From the NCBI GenBank assembly GCA_044226195.1, contig JBGAHO010000004.1, positions 62,001-126,000 on the forward strand: DNA of 64,000 nucleotides, given 5' to 3'. The number at the start of each line of letters is the position of its first letter. The first letter of the stretch is position 1. The notes beneath the pieces were generated by a model. The model searched no databases. It had not been told where the DNA came from and saw only the letters and a list, made by a program, of their open reading frames with translations. The stretch is from RPQJ01 sp044226195. Lineage in GTDB: Bacteria; Pseudomonadota; Gammaproteobacteria; Steroidobacterales; Steroidobacteraceae. Positions 22,550 through 30,628 of the stretch are shown in pieces. The translations under genes were made by a program, and so were the position numbers.

Positions 22550-23149
22550 ATGGCGAAGAAGCGGCAATATCCCTCGCAACCCGACCACCTCACGGCGCTC
22601 AAGCTGCCGTTGCCGCCACGGTCGGCGCTCGCCCCGGACCTGCAGAAGTACTTCGGGATCTGCGACGAGAAGATCGGCTTCCTGCCGAACGTGCTCGCGG
22701 CCTACTCGTTCGACGAGTCCAAGCTGCGCGCGTTCATCGGCCTGTACAACAACCTGATGCTCGACGACTCCGCGCTCAGCAAGCTCGAGCGCGAGATGAT
22801 CGCTGTGGTGGTCTCGGCACAGAACCACTGCTACTACTGCCTCGTGGCGCACGGACAGGCGGTGCGCCAGATGTCGGGCGACCCCGCGCTCGGCGAGTTG
22901 CTGGCGATGAACTACCGCGCGGCGAAACTGACGAAGAAGCAGCGGGCGATGCTGGATTTCGCGTACAAGATGACCGTCACGCCCGACCAGGTCGGCGAAG
23001 CGGACCGCGAGGCGCTGCGCAAGGCGGGCCACGCGGATCGGGCGATCTGGGACATCGCGGCCGTCGCGGCGTTCTTCAACATGACGAATCGCATGGCCAC
23101 CGCGGTCGACATGATGCCGAACGAGGAATATCACGCGGCTAGCCGCTGA
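22550..23149 (+). CDS. AhpD-like peroxidase-related enzyme (carboxymuconolactone decarboxylase fold)
   Basis: A 199-residue all-helical protein of the peroxidase-related AhpD subfamily. The active pair is Cys94 and Cys97 in HCYYC, with the upstream glutamate in SKLEREMIAVVVSAQN and His101 downstream, the proton-relay arrangement of AhpD. FLPNVLAAYSFDESKL near the N-terminus and FFNMTNRMATAVDMMPN near the C-terminus are subfamily hallmarks. It should reduce peroxides using a thiol partner, which is unknown here. The start follows GGAGAG. The last 11 bases overlap the 3' end of the convergent VOC gene. Confidence 0.9.
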   Translation: MAKKRQYPSQPDHLTALKLPLPPRSALAPDLQKYFGICDEKIGFLPNVLAAYSFDESKLRAFIGLYNNLMLDDSALSKLEREMIAVVVSAQNHCYYCLVAHGQAVRQMSGDPALGELLAMNYRAAKLTKKQRAMLDFAYKMTVTPDQVGEADREALRKAGHADRAIWDIAAVAAFFNMTNRMATAVDMMPNEEYHAASR

Positions 23150-23471
23150 CGCTGAACTCGCTGCCGTCGGCATCCCGCAGCTTCGCGATGCGCTGCCCAT
23201 GCAGCGGCGTCGGCGGCTGCACGCTGGCCACGCCCGCGGCCGTAAGATCCGCGTAGAGCGCCCCGACATCGGCTACCCGATAGCCCAACTGCACGGTGCC
23301 GGCCGGATGTTCGTCCGAGGCGAGATGCAGGGCGAGCGTGGTGGTGCCCGTGTCGAACTCGCTCCACTCGGGTGACGCGAAGCGTAGCGCGAGGCCGAGT
23401 CGATCGCGGTGAAATGCGACGGCCCGATCCATGTGGCCGACGAACTTGATCACGTAGGCGAGCTTCGTCAT
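23139..23471 (-). CDS. VOC (glyoxalase/bleomycin-resistance fold) protein
   Basis: A 110-residue single VOC module beginning TKLAYVIKFVGHMDRAVAFH, with DRLGLALRFASPEWSEFDTG, a second beta-alpha-beta half with VQLGYRVADVGALYADL and the terminal DADGSEFSV block holding the usual glutamate. Members include lyases, dioxygenases and drug-binding proteins; the role is unknown. The start at 23471 has a GGGGGA site immediately upstream. It is last in a same-strand run of five genes that begins at 24957, 41 bases after the second VOC gene. Confidence 0.82.
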   Translation of the reverse strand: MTKLAYVIKFVGHMDRAVAFHRDRLGLALRFASPEWSEFDTGTTTLALHLASDEHPAGTVQLGYRVADVGALYADLTAAGVASVQPPTPLHGQRIAKLRDADGSEFSVSG

Positions 23472-23512
23472 GAGTCCCCCTGTGTGCGGTGGGCGGGCAT
23501 CGCCCCGCGGGA

Positions 23513-23917
23513 TCACGCCGTCAGTTCGAGGCGATTGCCCTCGGGATCCAGCACCACGCTCTCGTAATAGCCGTCGCCGGTGCGACGCGGGCCGTCGAGC
23601 ACCGGCACACCCGCGTCGCGCAGTCGGTCGGTGAGCGCATCGACCGCGGCCTCGCTGCCGAGCGCGATCGCGAGATGCGTCAGCCCCAGGCGCTGCGCGC
23701 CCGCGGGCAATTCGACGGGCGCGAGGGTCGTCGTCGACATCAGCTCGAGTCGCGCGCCACCCGCGAACGCCAGGAAGCGCGAGCGGAATCCCTTGGCGGG
23801 GTTTTCATAGAGCGTCCCGGGCTCGGCACCGAAGTGCTCCGCATAGAACCGGCAGGCACGCTCGAGATCGCGCACCCACAGTGCCACGTGCTCGATGCGT
23901 GGGCCGGTCGTCGTCAT
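23513..23917 (-). CDS. VOC family protein (glyoxalase I-like)
   Basis: A 134-residue VOC module. The metal-ligand pattern resembles glyoxalase I: a histidine in RIEHVALWV, a glutamate in ARLELMST, a histidine in LGLTHLAIALG and the C-terminal glutamate in DPEGNRLELTA. DLERACRFYAEHFGAE is the typical first helix. True lactoylglutathione lyase activity is uncertain. The start codon is three bases after the stop of the 27-codon ORF, which implies translational coupling. It and the 23139 gene are different VOC subtypes rather than a recent duplication. Confidence 0.85.
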   Translation of the reverse strand: MTTTGPRIEHVALWVRDLERACRFYAEHFGAEPGTLYENPAKGFRSRFLAFAGGARLELMSTTTLAPVELPAGAQRLGLTHLAIALGSEAAVDALTDRLRDAGVPVLDGPRRTGDGYYESVVLDPEGNRLELTA

Positions 23918-23920
23918 GCG

Positions 23921-24004
23921 TCAGGGACGCCGCAGCTCGTACGCGGCGAAGTGCATCCACGACCCGTCGGCCTGGCCTGCTTCAATCGTGAACGGCGCAC
24001 GCAT
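23921..24004 (-). CDS. 27-residue small ORF coupled between the GNAT and VOC genes
   Basis: A short frame, MRAPFTIEAGQ... to ...FAAYELRRP, exactly fills the gap: the GNAT stop reads TGAAGGATCATG into its start, giving a GAAGGA ribosome site, and its own stop is three bases before the VOC start. This tight fit argues that it is translated, whether as a small protein or to couple ribosomes into the VOC gene. I recognise no family; it could be the remnant of a longer gene. Too short for codon statistics to help. Confidence 0.4.
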   Translation of the reverse strand: MRAPFTIEAGQADGSWMHFAAYELRRP

Positions 24005-24010
24005 GATCCT

Positions 24011-24562
24011 TCACCCCGTGCCTTGGTCCGGACGTTCCAGGACGTAAACGTACTCCACGCAGGGCTCGCCGCGAAACGCCGCGTCCTGCGTGGCAGCGCG
24101 TGCGAATCCCAGCCGCTCCAGCAGGGCCACCGAGGGCAGGTTGCGCGCGTCGGTCACGGCGCGGATCGAGCGGACCGGCGTCTCGCGGAACAGCGCCTGC
24201 GCCGCGGCGCCGACCGCGTCCGTGGCAAACCCGCGCCCCTGCTGGCCCGCCGCCAGCGTGAACCCGATCTCGAGCGACTCGAAGCGCTCGTCGGGGTGCA
24301 GGCCGAGATCTCCCAGCAAGGCATCGGTGTTCGCATCCGCGATGGCGAGCTGCAGCCACTGGCCGCCCGCCAGTCCCTCCGCATCGGCCATCTGGCGCAG
24401 GAACGCCAGCGATGCATCCCGGTTCATCGGCGACCAGCCCTGGTAGCGACCGACGACGGGATCGCTGCGATAGGCCAGGAATCGCTCGAGGTCGGTGGCG
24501 GACAGGCGCCGCACGCGCAGGCGACCCGTCTCGATCGGCAGCGCGAGCGTCCGGCGCATCAC
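24011..24562 (-). CDS. GNAT family N-acetyltransferase (RimJ/RimL type)
   Basis: A 183-residue acetyltransferase. It opens with the RimJ/L-like IETGRLRVRRLSATDLERFLAYRSDP, contains LLGDLGLHPDERFESLEIGFTLA (motifs C-D), the acetyl-CoA pyrophosphate loop QQGRGFATDAV (motif A) and ARNLPSVALLERLGF (motif B), a complete GNAT core. The acceptor is unknown; relatives modify ribosomal proteins, antibiotics or small amines. Its ATG overlaps the stop of the DUF1801 gene (ATGA), and it is followed by the coupled 27-codon ORF. Confidence 0.88.
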   Translation of the reverse strand: MMRRTLALPIETGRLRVRRLSATDLERFLAYRSDPVVGRYQGWSPMNRDASLAFLRQMADAEGLAGGQWLQLAIADANTDALLGDLGLHPDERFESLEIGFTLAAGQQGRGFATDAVGAAAQALFRETPVRSIRAVTDARNLPSVALLERLGFARAATQDAAFRGEPCVEYVYVLERPDQGTG

Positions 24563-24957
24563 CGCGACACGCGACGAGGCGTGCGCGTGCGGCGAGGGCC
24601 CGGGTCGTCGTTCAGCTGCCGCACGCGAAACTTCACGATGCGCCGGATCAGGTCGTAGGGAATCGGCTGATCGAGCGGGAAACGCAGGTTGCCCTTCTCG
24701 CCGGCGTACGGCGCGACCGCCTGCTCGAGCTTGAGGTCGCCGCGCACCGGCGGGTACAGGCCGATGTGCGCGGCGAAGGCCGCGAAATACACGAGGATGC
24801 CGCCCTGCCGGAAGGCCGGCATGCGGTAGCTGATGAGTTCCTCGGCCTCGGGCGCGGTGTCGCGGATCACCTGGCGGATCCGCCGCAGGATCTTCTGGGC
24901 GCGCGCCGGCTGCCCCGCGATGTAGTCGTCGATGGTGGCCGGCACCCGTCCCTTCAT
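24559..24957 (-). CDS. DUF1801 protein
   Basis: A 132-residue protein with the DUF1801/YdhG-like fold: TIDDYIAGQPARAQKILRRI, DTAPEAEELISYRMPAFRQ, GGILVYFAAFAAHIGLYP and GNLRFPLDQPIPYDLIRRIV. Relatives include the Bacillus iron-chaperone-like Fra protein, but the family is mostly uncharacterised. The C-terminal 20 residues are arginine/proline-rich and may bind nucleic acid or simply be a tail. It is first in the minus-strand run that continues with GNAT, the 27-codon ORF and two VOC genes. Confidence 0.85.
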   Translation of the reverse strand: MKGRVPATIDDYIAGQPARAQKILRRIRQVIRDTAPEAEELISYRMPAFRQGGILVYFAAFAAHIGLYPPVRGDLKLEQAVAPYAGEKGNLRFPLDQPIPYDLIRRIVKFRVRQLNDDPGPRRTRTPRRVSR

Positions 24958-25016
24958 GTCGACCCCCGGTTGTCGCGTCGGGCTAGACTAGCGCAAACGA
25001 TCGAGGGAGACACCGG

Positions 25017-25778
25017 ATGGTCAACAAGTACCCGCTGCTGGTGCTGGCGCTGACGCTCGCGATCCTCTCGCTGACCGCGTGGATCGGCGCCACGCGCTTT
25101 CGGCGCTTCCGCGAGCAGGTTGCCACGCTGCGCGAGGACTACAACGTCGTGCAGGGCATGTCGCTCACGCTGCTGGGCCTGCTGATCGGGTTCACGTTCT
25201 CGATGGCCCTCGGCCGCTACGACCAGCGCAAGAACTACGAGGAAGAGGAAGCCAACGCCATCGGCACGGAGTACCTGCGCGCCGACCTGCTGCCGGCGGC
25301 GACCCAGGCAGCCTTGCGCCAGCGTCTCATCGCCTACGTCGACCAGCGCATCCTCTATTACACGACGCGGGACAACGACCGGCTAGGGGCCATCGTCGCC
25401 GAGACCACGCACCTGCAGAACGAGATGTGGTCGATCGTGCGCGATGCCGGCCTCGCCAACCCCAACGCGCTGTCGGGCCTGCTGGTGTCCGGCATGAACG
25501 ACGTGATCAACACCCAGGGCTACACGACCGCGGCGTGGTCCAATCGCATCCCGCCTGCGGCGTGGGGCCTGATGCTCTTCGCCGCAGCCAGTTCGACCCT
25601 GCTCATCGGCATCGGCATGCGGCGCAGCGAGGGCAGTTCGCGCATCCTGCACGTATTGCCGTTCATCATCGCCGTCGCCTTTTTCATGATTTCGGACATC
25701 GACAGCCCGCGCCGCGGCGTGATCCGCGTCTCGCCGCAGAACCTGCTCATGCTGAAGGAGTCCCTGCAGGCGCCGTGA
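25017..25778 (+). CDS. bestrophin-like (DUF4239-type) membrane protein
   Basis: A 253-residue protein with predicted membrane helices at about 7-24, 48-65, 182-203 and 211-229 and a long soluble helical middle (70-175). The motifs EDYNVVQGMSLTLLGLLIGFTFSMALGRYDQRK and YEEEEANAIGTEYLRADLLP match the bestrophin-like DUF4239 group, in which a bilobed membrane domain flanks a helical insert. Channel activity has not been shown for this group. The start follows GGGAGA. A strong hairpin lies 36 bases after the stop. Confidence 0.82.
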   Translation: MVNKYPLLVLALTLAILSLTAWIGATRFRRFREQVATLREDYNVVQGMSLTLLGLLIGFTFSMALGRYDQRKNYEEEEANAIGTEYLRADLLPAATQAALRQRLIAYVDQRILYYTTRDNDRLGAIVAETTHLQNEMWSIVRDAGLANPNALSGLLVSGMNDVINTQGYTTAAWSNRIPPAAWGLMLFAAASSTLLIGIGMRRSEGSSRILHVLPFIIAVAFFMISDIDSPRRGVIRVSPQNLLMLKESLQAP

Positions 25779-25813
25779 GGCGGACGCCTACACCCAACGT
25801 CACCGCGAGTGGA

Positions 25814-25833
25814 GACCGCTGGTCGCAGCGGTC
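25814..25833 (+). terminator. hairpin after the bestrophin-like gene
   Basis: An 8-bp perfect stem (GACCGCTG/CAGCGGTC) with a GTCG tetraloop, followed by CGTCGTTTCATC. The U-tract is short, so the call is tentative, but position and stem strength fit a terminator before the DUF885 gene. Confidence 0.45.
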
Positions 25834-25929
25834 CGTCGTTTCATCGCAACCGCCGGCCCGCCGGCTGGCCTCCCCTGCCGCGCCCGCGTACGCTTGCCGC
25901 CTCGCCATCCTGACGCCGGAGCCCCCCGC

Positions 25930-27657
25930 ATGCGACGCCTGCTCGTCACCGTCTTCGCCGCGCTCGCCCTCGGCGCGTCCAGCCTCTCGACGGCCGCCCC
26001 CGCGGGCGCGGAGGCCGCCTACCAGAAGGTCGCCGCCGAGATCCTCCGGGACCTCTACGCGCGCAACCCCACGTACGCCACGGCGCTTGGCCTGCACGAG
26101 TACGACGGCCGCCTCGAGGACTATTCGCGTGCCGCCGTGGACGACGAGGACCGGGCGATCGCGCGGTTCAAGAAGGCGCTCGAGGCCATCGACCCGCAGG
26201 GCCTGACCCAGACCAGCCGGCTCGATCGCGAGGTGCTGCTGCAATCGCTCGACTCGCGCCGCATCCGCAACGACGAGATCCGCGGCTGGGCGAAGAACCC
26301 GGACAACTACTCGAGCGGCATCACCGGCGCCGCCTTCGTCATCATCAGCCGCGACTACGCCCCGGCGGCCGAACGCCTGAAGAGCCTCGTCGCGCGCGAG
26401 AAGGCGATGCCCGCCGCGCTGCAGGAAGCACGGCGCAACCTCGACAACCCGCCGCGCATCTACACCGAGATCGCGATCGACCAGCTCGACGGCAACCAGG
26501 GCTTCTTCCGGACCACCGTGGTCGAGGCGTTCGCGGACGTGAAGGACCCCGCGCTGCTCGCGCAGTTCAAGCAGGCCAACGACGCGGTGATCGCCGCGCT
26601 CGGCGACTACAAGGCCTGGCTGCAGAAGGACCTGCTGCCGCGCTCGAACGGCAGCTACGCCTGGGGCGCGGACGTCTACCGCCGCATGCTCATGGCGAAC
26701 GAGATGATCGACACGCCGCTCGACGTGCTGCTCGCGAAGGCCGAGGCCAACCTCAAGGCGAACCAGGCGCTGTTCGCCGAGACCGCGCGCAAGATCGATC
26801 CGACGAAGACCCCGCTCGAGGTGCTCGACTCCCTGCAGAAGGACCACCCCAGGCCGGAGAATCTGCTGGCAGAGACGCAGGCCGAGCTGGACTCGATCGG
26901 CCGCTTCATGACCGAGCACCACATCGTCACGATCCCGCCGGGCTCGCCGCCCGCGCAGGTGAAGGAGACGCCGCCCTTCATGCGCGCGACGACCTCCGCG
27001 TCCATGGACACGCCGGGACCGTTCGAGAAGGCGAAGCTGCGCGGCTTCTACAACATGACGCTGCCGGACCCGTCGTGGAACGCCGAGCAGACCGAAGACT
27101 TCATGCGGCAGTGGTTCTACCCGCTGATCACCAACGTATCGGTGCACGAGGTGTGGCCGGGCCACTACCTGCAGTTCCTGTACGCGAGCCAGTTCCCGAC
27201 CGACGTGCGCAAGGTGCTCGGCGCCAGTTCGAACGTCGAGGGCTGGGCGCACTACTGCGAACAGATGGTGATCGACGAGGGGTACCACGCCGACAAGCCG
27301 GCCTACCGGCTCGCGCAGCTGCAGGACGCGCTGCTGCGCAATGCGCGCTTCATCGTGGGCATCAAGATGCACACGCAGGGCATGACCTACGAGCAGGCGC
27401 TGGAGTTCTTCCAGAAGGAGGGCTACCAGCCCAGGTCGCTCGCGGTCTCGGAATCGAAGCGCGGCACGTCGGACGCGCTGTACGGCTACTACACGATGGG
27501 CAAGCTGGCGATCCTGAAGCTGCGCGCGGACTACCAGAAGAAGATGGGCCCGGCGTACCGGCTGCAGGATTTCCACGACCGCTTCATCGCGCTTGGCCCG
27601 CTGCCCCTGCCGCTCGTGCGCGAGGCGATGCTCGGCGAGCGCGGCGAGCTGTTCTAG
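25930..27657 (+). CDS. exported DUF885 (metallopeptidase-like) protein
   Basis: A 575-residue protein with a signal peptide (about 1-24, ending STAAPA). DUF885 proteins are peptidase-like: here HEVWPGH (His406, Glu407, His412) and the downstream EGWAHYCEQM (Glu437) form a gluzincin-like zinc site, HEXXxGH with a distal glutamate. NPTYATALGLHEYDGRL near the N-terminus, SYAWGADVYRRML and YQPRSLAVSESKRGTSDALYGYYTMGKLAIL are typical. It should work in the periplasm or be secreted; substrates are unknown. The ATG at 25930 starts the signal directly, with GGAG upstream. It is convergent with yjbQ. Confidence 0.88.
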   Translation: MRRLLVTVFAALALGASSLSTAAPAGAEAAYQKVAAEILRDLYARNPTYATALGLHEYDGRLEDYSRAAVDDEDRAIARFKKALEAIDPQGLTQTSRLDREVLLQSLDSRRIRNDEIRGWAKNPDNYSSGITGAAFVIISRDYAPAAERLKSLVAREKAMPAALQEARRNLDNPPRIYTEIAIDQLDGNQGFFRTTVVEAFADVKDPALLAQFKQANDAVIAALGDYKAWLQKDLLPRSNGSYAWGADVYRRMLMANEMIDTPLDVLLAKAEANLKANQALFAETARKIDPTKTPLEVLDSLQKDHPRPENLLAETQAELDSIGRFMTEHHIVTIPPGSPPAQVKETPPFMRATTSASMDTPGPFEKAKLRGFYNMTLPDPSWNAEQTEDFMRQWFYPLITNVSVHEVWPGHYLQFLYASQFPTDVRKVLGASSNVEGWAHYCEQMVIDEGYHADKPAYRLAQLQDALLRNARFIVGIKMHTQGMTYEQALEFFQKEGYQPRSLAVSESKRGTSDALYGYYTMGKLAILKLRADYQKKMGPAYRLQDFHDRFIALGPLPLPLVREAMLGERGELF

Positions 27658-27664
27658 GCCCCGC

Positions 27665-28084
27665 TCAGCCGGCCACGTGCGCCACGACCTGGCGCGCGTG
27701 GCGGTTGTTGCGGTGCTCGAAGAGGTAGATGCCCTGCCAGGTGCCGAGGGCGGGGCGGCCGTTCATCACCGGGATCGACAGCGACACGGCGGTCAGCGCG
27801 GCCTTGATGTGGCCGGGCATGTCGTCCGGACCCTCGTTGTCGTGGGTCAGCCACCGCATCGAGGGATCGTCGCCCGGCGGCACCAGCCGGCGGAAGAATT
27901 CCTCGAGGTCGCGGCGCACGTCCGGATCGGCGTTCTCCTGCACCAGCAGCGAGCACGAGGTGTGCTGCACGAACAGCGTCAGCAATCCCTGCTCGACCCC
28001 CGACTCGCGCACGAAGCGCAGCACCTCGTCCGTGAATTCGTGCAGTCCGGCGCCGGCAGTGTGGATGGTGAGGACCGTCTGCAC
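27665..28084 (-). CDS. yjbQ: YjbQ/UPF0047 family protein
   Basis: A 139-residue single-domain protein with the UPF0047 signature: HEFTDEVLRFVRESGVEQGLL, FVQHTSCSLLVQENADPDV, DLEEFFRRLVP, DNEGPDDMPGHIKAALTAVS and LGTWQGIYLFEHR. E. coli YjbQ has low thiamine-phosphate synthase activity, but the true role is unknown. The HTS..ENAD and MPGH residues that form the metal site are present. It has a GTG start four bases after the aldehyde dehydrogenase stop, so the pair is probably one operon. Confidence 0.9.
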   Translation of the reverse strand: MQTVLTIHTAGAGLHEFTDEVLRFVRESGVEQGLLTLFVQHTSCSLLVQENADPDVRRDLEEFFRRLVPPGDDPSMRWLTHDNEGPDDMPGHIKAALTAVSLSIPVMNGRPALGTWQGIYLFEHRNNRHARQVVAHVAG

Positions 28085-28088
28085 GCGG

Positions 28089-29462
28089 TCACCGCACCAT
28101 TTTCAGCAGCCGGGCCTTCCTGTCGGTGTACGGCGGATAGCGCATCGGCGCGTCGAAGCGGAAGCTGCGCTTCATCACCGGCTTCATGTGGCTGAAGGTC
28201 TCGAAGCCGTACCAGCCGGTGTAGCGGCCCATGCCGCTGTTGCCGACGCCGCCGAACGGCAGCTCGGGCGAGACCATGAACAGCACGGCGTCGTTGATGC
28301 ACACGCTGCCGGCGCTGAGCTTCGACAGCACGACGTCCTCGAGCGTCGCGCTCTTCGAGAACAGGTACAGGGCCAGCGGCTTCGGCCGGTCCGCGACGAA
28401 CTTGATCGCGTGGTGCATCTCGTCGACGGTGATCACGGGCAGCACGGGCCCGAAGATCTCCTCCTGCATCAGCGCGGAATCGGGCGCCGGGTCGAGCACG
28501 ATGGTCGGCTCGACGTAGCGCTTCGCGACGTCGACGCGCCCGCCGGTGTGGATCTTCTGCCCCTCGAGCAGCTTCACGAAGCGCTCGGTGTGCCGCTCGC
28601 TGGCGATGCGGCAGTAGTCCGGGCTCTGCTCCGGATCGTCGCCGTAGAACTCGCGGATCTTCGCCGACAGCGTCTCGATGAACTTCGTCGCGACCTCGCG
28701 GTGCACCAGCACGTGGTCCGGGGCGACGCAGGTCTGGCCCGCGTTGATGAACTTGCCCCACGCGATGCGCGACGCCGCCACCTCGATGTCCGCGCTCTTG
28801 TCGATCAGGCAGGGGCTCTTGCCGCCGAGCTCGAGCGTGACCGGCGTCAGGTGCTTCGCCGCCGCCGCCATCACGACGCGCGCCACCCGCTCGTTGCCGG
28901 TGTAGAGGATGTGGTCGAACGGCTGCTCGAGCAGCTCGGTGGTCTCGGGGATGCCGCCCTCCACGACCGCGAAGGCCTCGCTGTCGAGGTAGCGCGGCAG
29001 GATGCGCGCGAGGGCCGCGGACGTATGGGACGTGATCTCCGACGGCTTCATGATCGCGCAGTTGCCGGCCGCCACGGCGCCCACCAGCGGCGCCATGACC
29101 ATCGACATCGGGTAGTTCCAGGGCGCGATGATCAGCACCACGCCCTTGGGCTCGGGCTGGATGGTGCTCTTGCCGGGCTGCGCCATCAGCGGCGTACGCA
29201 CGCGCTGCGGCCGCATCCAGTCCTCGAGGTGCTTGCGTGCGTAGCGGGCCTCGGCCTGCACGAAGCTCGTCTCGGTCAGGTCGGCCTCGAAGCGGCACTT
29301 GCCGAGGTCGGCCTTGAGTGCCTCGGCGAAGTCCGACTCGTGGTCGCGCAGCATGCGGTCGATCTCGGACAACTGCTGCAGTCGCCACTCGATCGGCCGG
29401 GTCTTGCCGCTGTCGAAGGTCTGGCGCAGGCGGGCCAGCGTCGCGGAAACGGGCACGTTCAT
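28089..29462 (-). CDS. NAD(P)-dependent aldehyde dehydrogenase, class 3-like
   Basis: A 457-residue ALDH, short like class 3 (fatty aldehyde/coniferyl aldehyde type) enzymes that lack the extended N-terminus. Catalytic residues are intact: Asn116 (APWNYP), Lys139 (MKPSE), Glu211 (TLELGGKSP) and nucleophile Cys245 (NAGQTCVAPDH). GPVLPV and PFGGVGNSGMGRYTG, class 3 hallmarks, are present near the C-terminus. There is no hydrophobic C-terminal anchor. Medium- or long-chain aldehydes are likely substrates by family only. It is divergent from the Nudix gene. Confidence 0.93.
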   Translation of the reverse strand: MNVPVSATLARLRQTFDSGKTRPIEWRLQQLSEIDRMLRDHESDFAEALKADLGKCRFEADLTETSFVQAEARYARKHLEDWMRPQRVRTPLMAQPGKSTIQPEPKGVVLIIAPWNYPMSMVMAPLVGAVAAGNCAIMKPSEITSHTSAALARILPRYLDSEAFAVVEGGIPETTELLEQPFDHILYTGNERVARVVMAAAAKHLTPVTLELGGKSPCLIDKSADIEVAASRIAWGKFINAGQTCVAPDHVLVHREVATKFIETLSAKIREFYGDDPEQSPDYCRIASERHTERFVKLLEGQKIHTGGRVDVAKRYVEPTIVLDPAPDSALMQEEIFGPVLPVITVDEMHHAIKFVADRPKPLALYLFSKSATLEDVVLSKLSAGSVCINDAVLFMVSPELPFGGVGNSGMGRYTGWYGFETFSHMKPVMKRSFRFDAPMRYPPYTDRKARLLKMVR

Positions 29463-29612
29463 GCGGGGGCTCCTGGCAGCCGGTCGGTGTGGCCGATCAC
29501 GCTATCACAGCCCGTGCGGGATTTGGTGCGTCGCAGCAGCCGTGGCAATCTGCGCTGCCGGGACGGGCCGCTTGCGCCTAGAATTCCGGCGCGGACCGAC
29601 CAGGGAACCGGC

Positions 29613-30140
29613 ATGACCGACGACATCCAGACGATTTACGAAGGACGGGTCCTCCGCCTCACGCTCGAGGACGTGGTCCTGCCGAACGGCTCGAAGGCCC
29701 AGCTCGAGATCGCCCACCACCCGGGCGGCGCGGCGGTGGTCGCCCTGGACGCCGACCAGCGCGTCTGCCTGTTGCGCCAGTTCCGCCACGCGGCCGGGGG
29801 CTGGGTGACCGAACTGCCCGCCGGCAAGCTCGACGGTGGCGAGCCGCCCGGGCAATGCGCGACCCGCGAACTGGCCGAGGAAGCCGGCGTGCAGGCCGGC
29901 CGCTGGCAGAAGCTGGGGGAATTCCTCAGCTCCCCGGGCGTCCTGACCGAGGTCATCCACGTCTACCTCGCCCGCGACCTCCACCCGGTCGAGGCCCGGC
30001 CGGAGGAGCACGAGGTCTTCGAGACCCGTTGGGTGCCCCTCGCCGAGGCCGTCGCCATGGCGGCGTCCGGGCGGATCCGGGACGGCAAGACGGTCATCGG
30101 CCTGCTCTGGGCCCACGCGGCACTCACCGAAAAACCGTGA
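29613..30140 (+). CDS. Nudix hydrolase, ADP-ribose pyrophosphatase-like
   Basis: A 175-residue Nudix protein with a complete Nudix box at residues 71-93 (GKLDGGEPPGQCATRELAEE, then AGV), matching G-x5-E-x7-R-E-U-x-E-E-x-G-U. The flanking VCLLRQFRHAAGGWVTELPAGK and LGEFLSSPGVLTEVIHVYLARDL are those of the ADP-ribose pyrophosphatase group (NudF-like), where the S-P-G loop precedes the catalytic E-V/T region. The start follows AGGGA. A TAGAAT -10-like element lies at 29579-29584. Confidence 0.9.
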   Translation: MTDDIQTIYEGRVLRLTLEDVVLPNGSKAQLEIAHHPGGAAVVALDADQRVCLLRQFRHAAGGWVTELPAGKLDGGEPPGQCATRELAEEAGVQAGRWQKLGEFLSSPGVLTEVIHVYLARDLHPVEARPEEHEVFETRWVPLAEAVAMAASGRIRDGKTVIGLLWAHAALTEKP

Positions 30141-30219
30141 TCCACGTCGCACTCCGGTGCGACGGCAGTTGGCTAGGATGCGGGGTGCAGGCGTCTGTCT
30201 GCGCAGCGGGTTACGACGG

Positions 30220-30615
30220 ATGGCGGGCGAGAAGAAGCAGCCGGATCGGGCGCCGATCCCGGACTGGGCAAGCCGGTCGGGCGCGGGTCGCGTGGGTCGC
30301 GACGATCGCGGCAACATGACCTGGGAATGGGCCGACGACGATGAGTTGACGGCCGACGACACGTTTGGCGCCTCGCAGCGCATCAAGGCGCTGGTCGACC
30401 CGGCCCTGCGCATCGTCGAGGACGACGCGGGCGGTGCCGTCAAGAGCAATGGCAAGGGCCTCAAGAAGGGCTACGACCCGTACGACAGCGGCGAGCTCGG
30501 CAACAAGGAATTCAAGAAGAAGCGCGACCTGCGCGAGCTCTCGAAGTGGATCGAGCTGCGCAATCGCATGCAGAAGCCCGACGGCACGCCGGACGAGTCC
30601 TCCGGCGACACCTGA
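30220..30615 (+). CDS. conserved-looking hypothetical protein (131 aa), charged
   Basis: A soluble 131-residue protein with no recognised family. The N-terminal 40 residues are polar (EKKQPDRAPIPDWAS). Then come an acidic segment MTWEWADDDELTADDTFGAS, a short helix IKALVDPALRIVED, and a striking motif region GYDPYDSGELGNKEFKKKRD followed by LRELSKWIELRNRM. The last part looks like a basic helix that could bind RNA or a partner protein. The ATG at 30220 is the best first start; an internal ATG at 30316 begins the conserved-looking part. No signal peptide or membrane segment. Confidence 0.65.
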   Translation: MAGEKKQPDRAPIPDWASRSGAGRVGRDDRGNMTWEWADDDELTADDTFGASQRIKALVDPALRIVEDDAGGAVKSNGKGLKKGYDPYDSGELGNKEFKKKRDLRELSKWIELRNRMQKPDGTPDESSGDT

Positions 30616-30628
30616 TCCCCCGGCGAGT

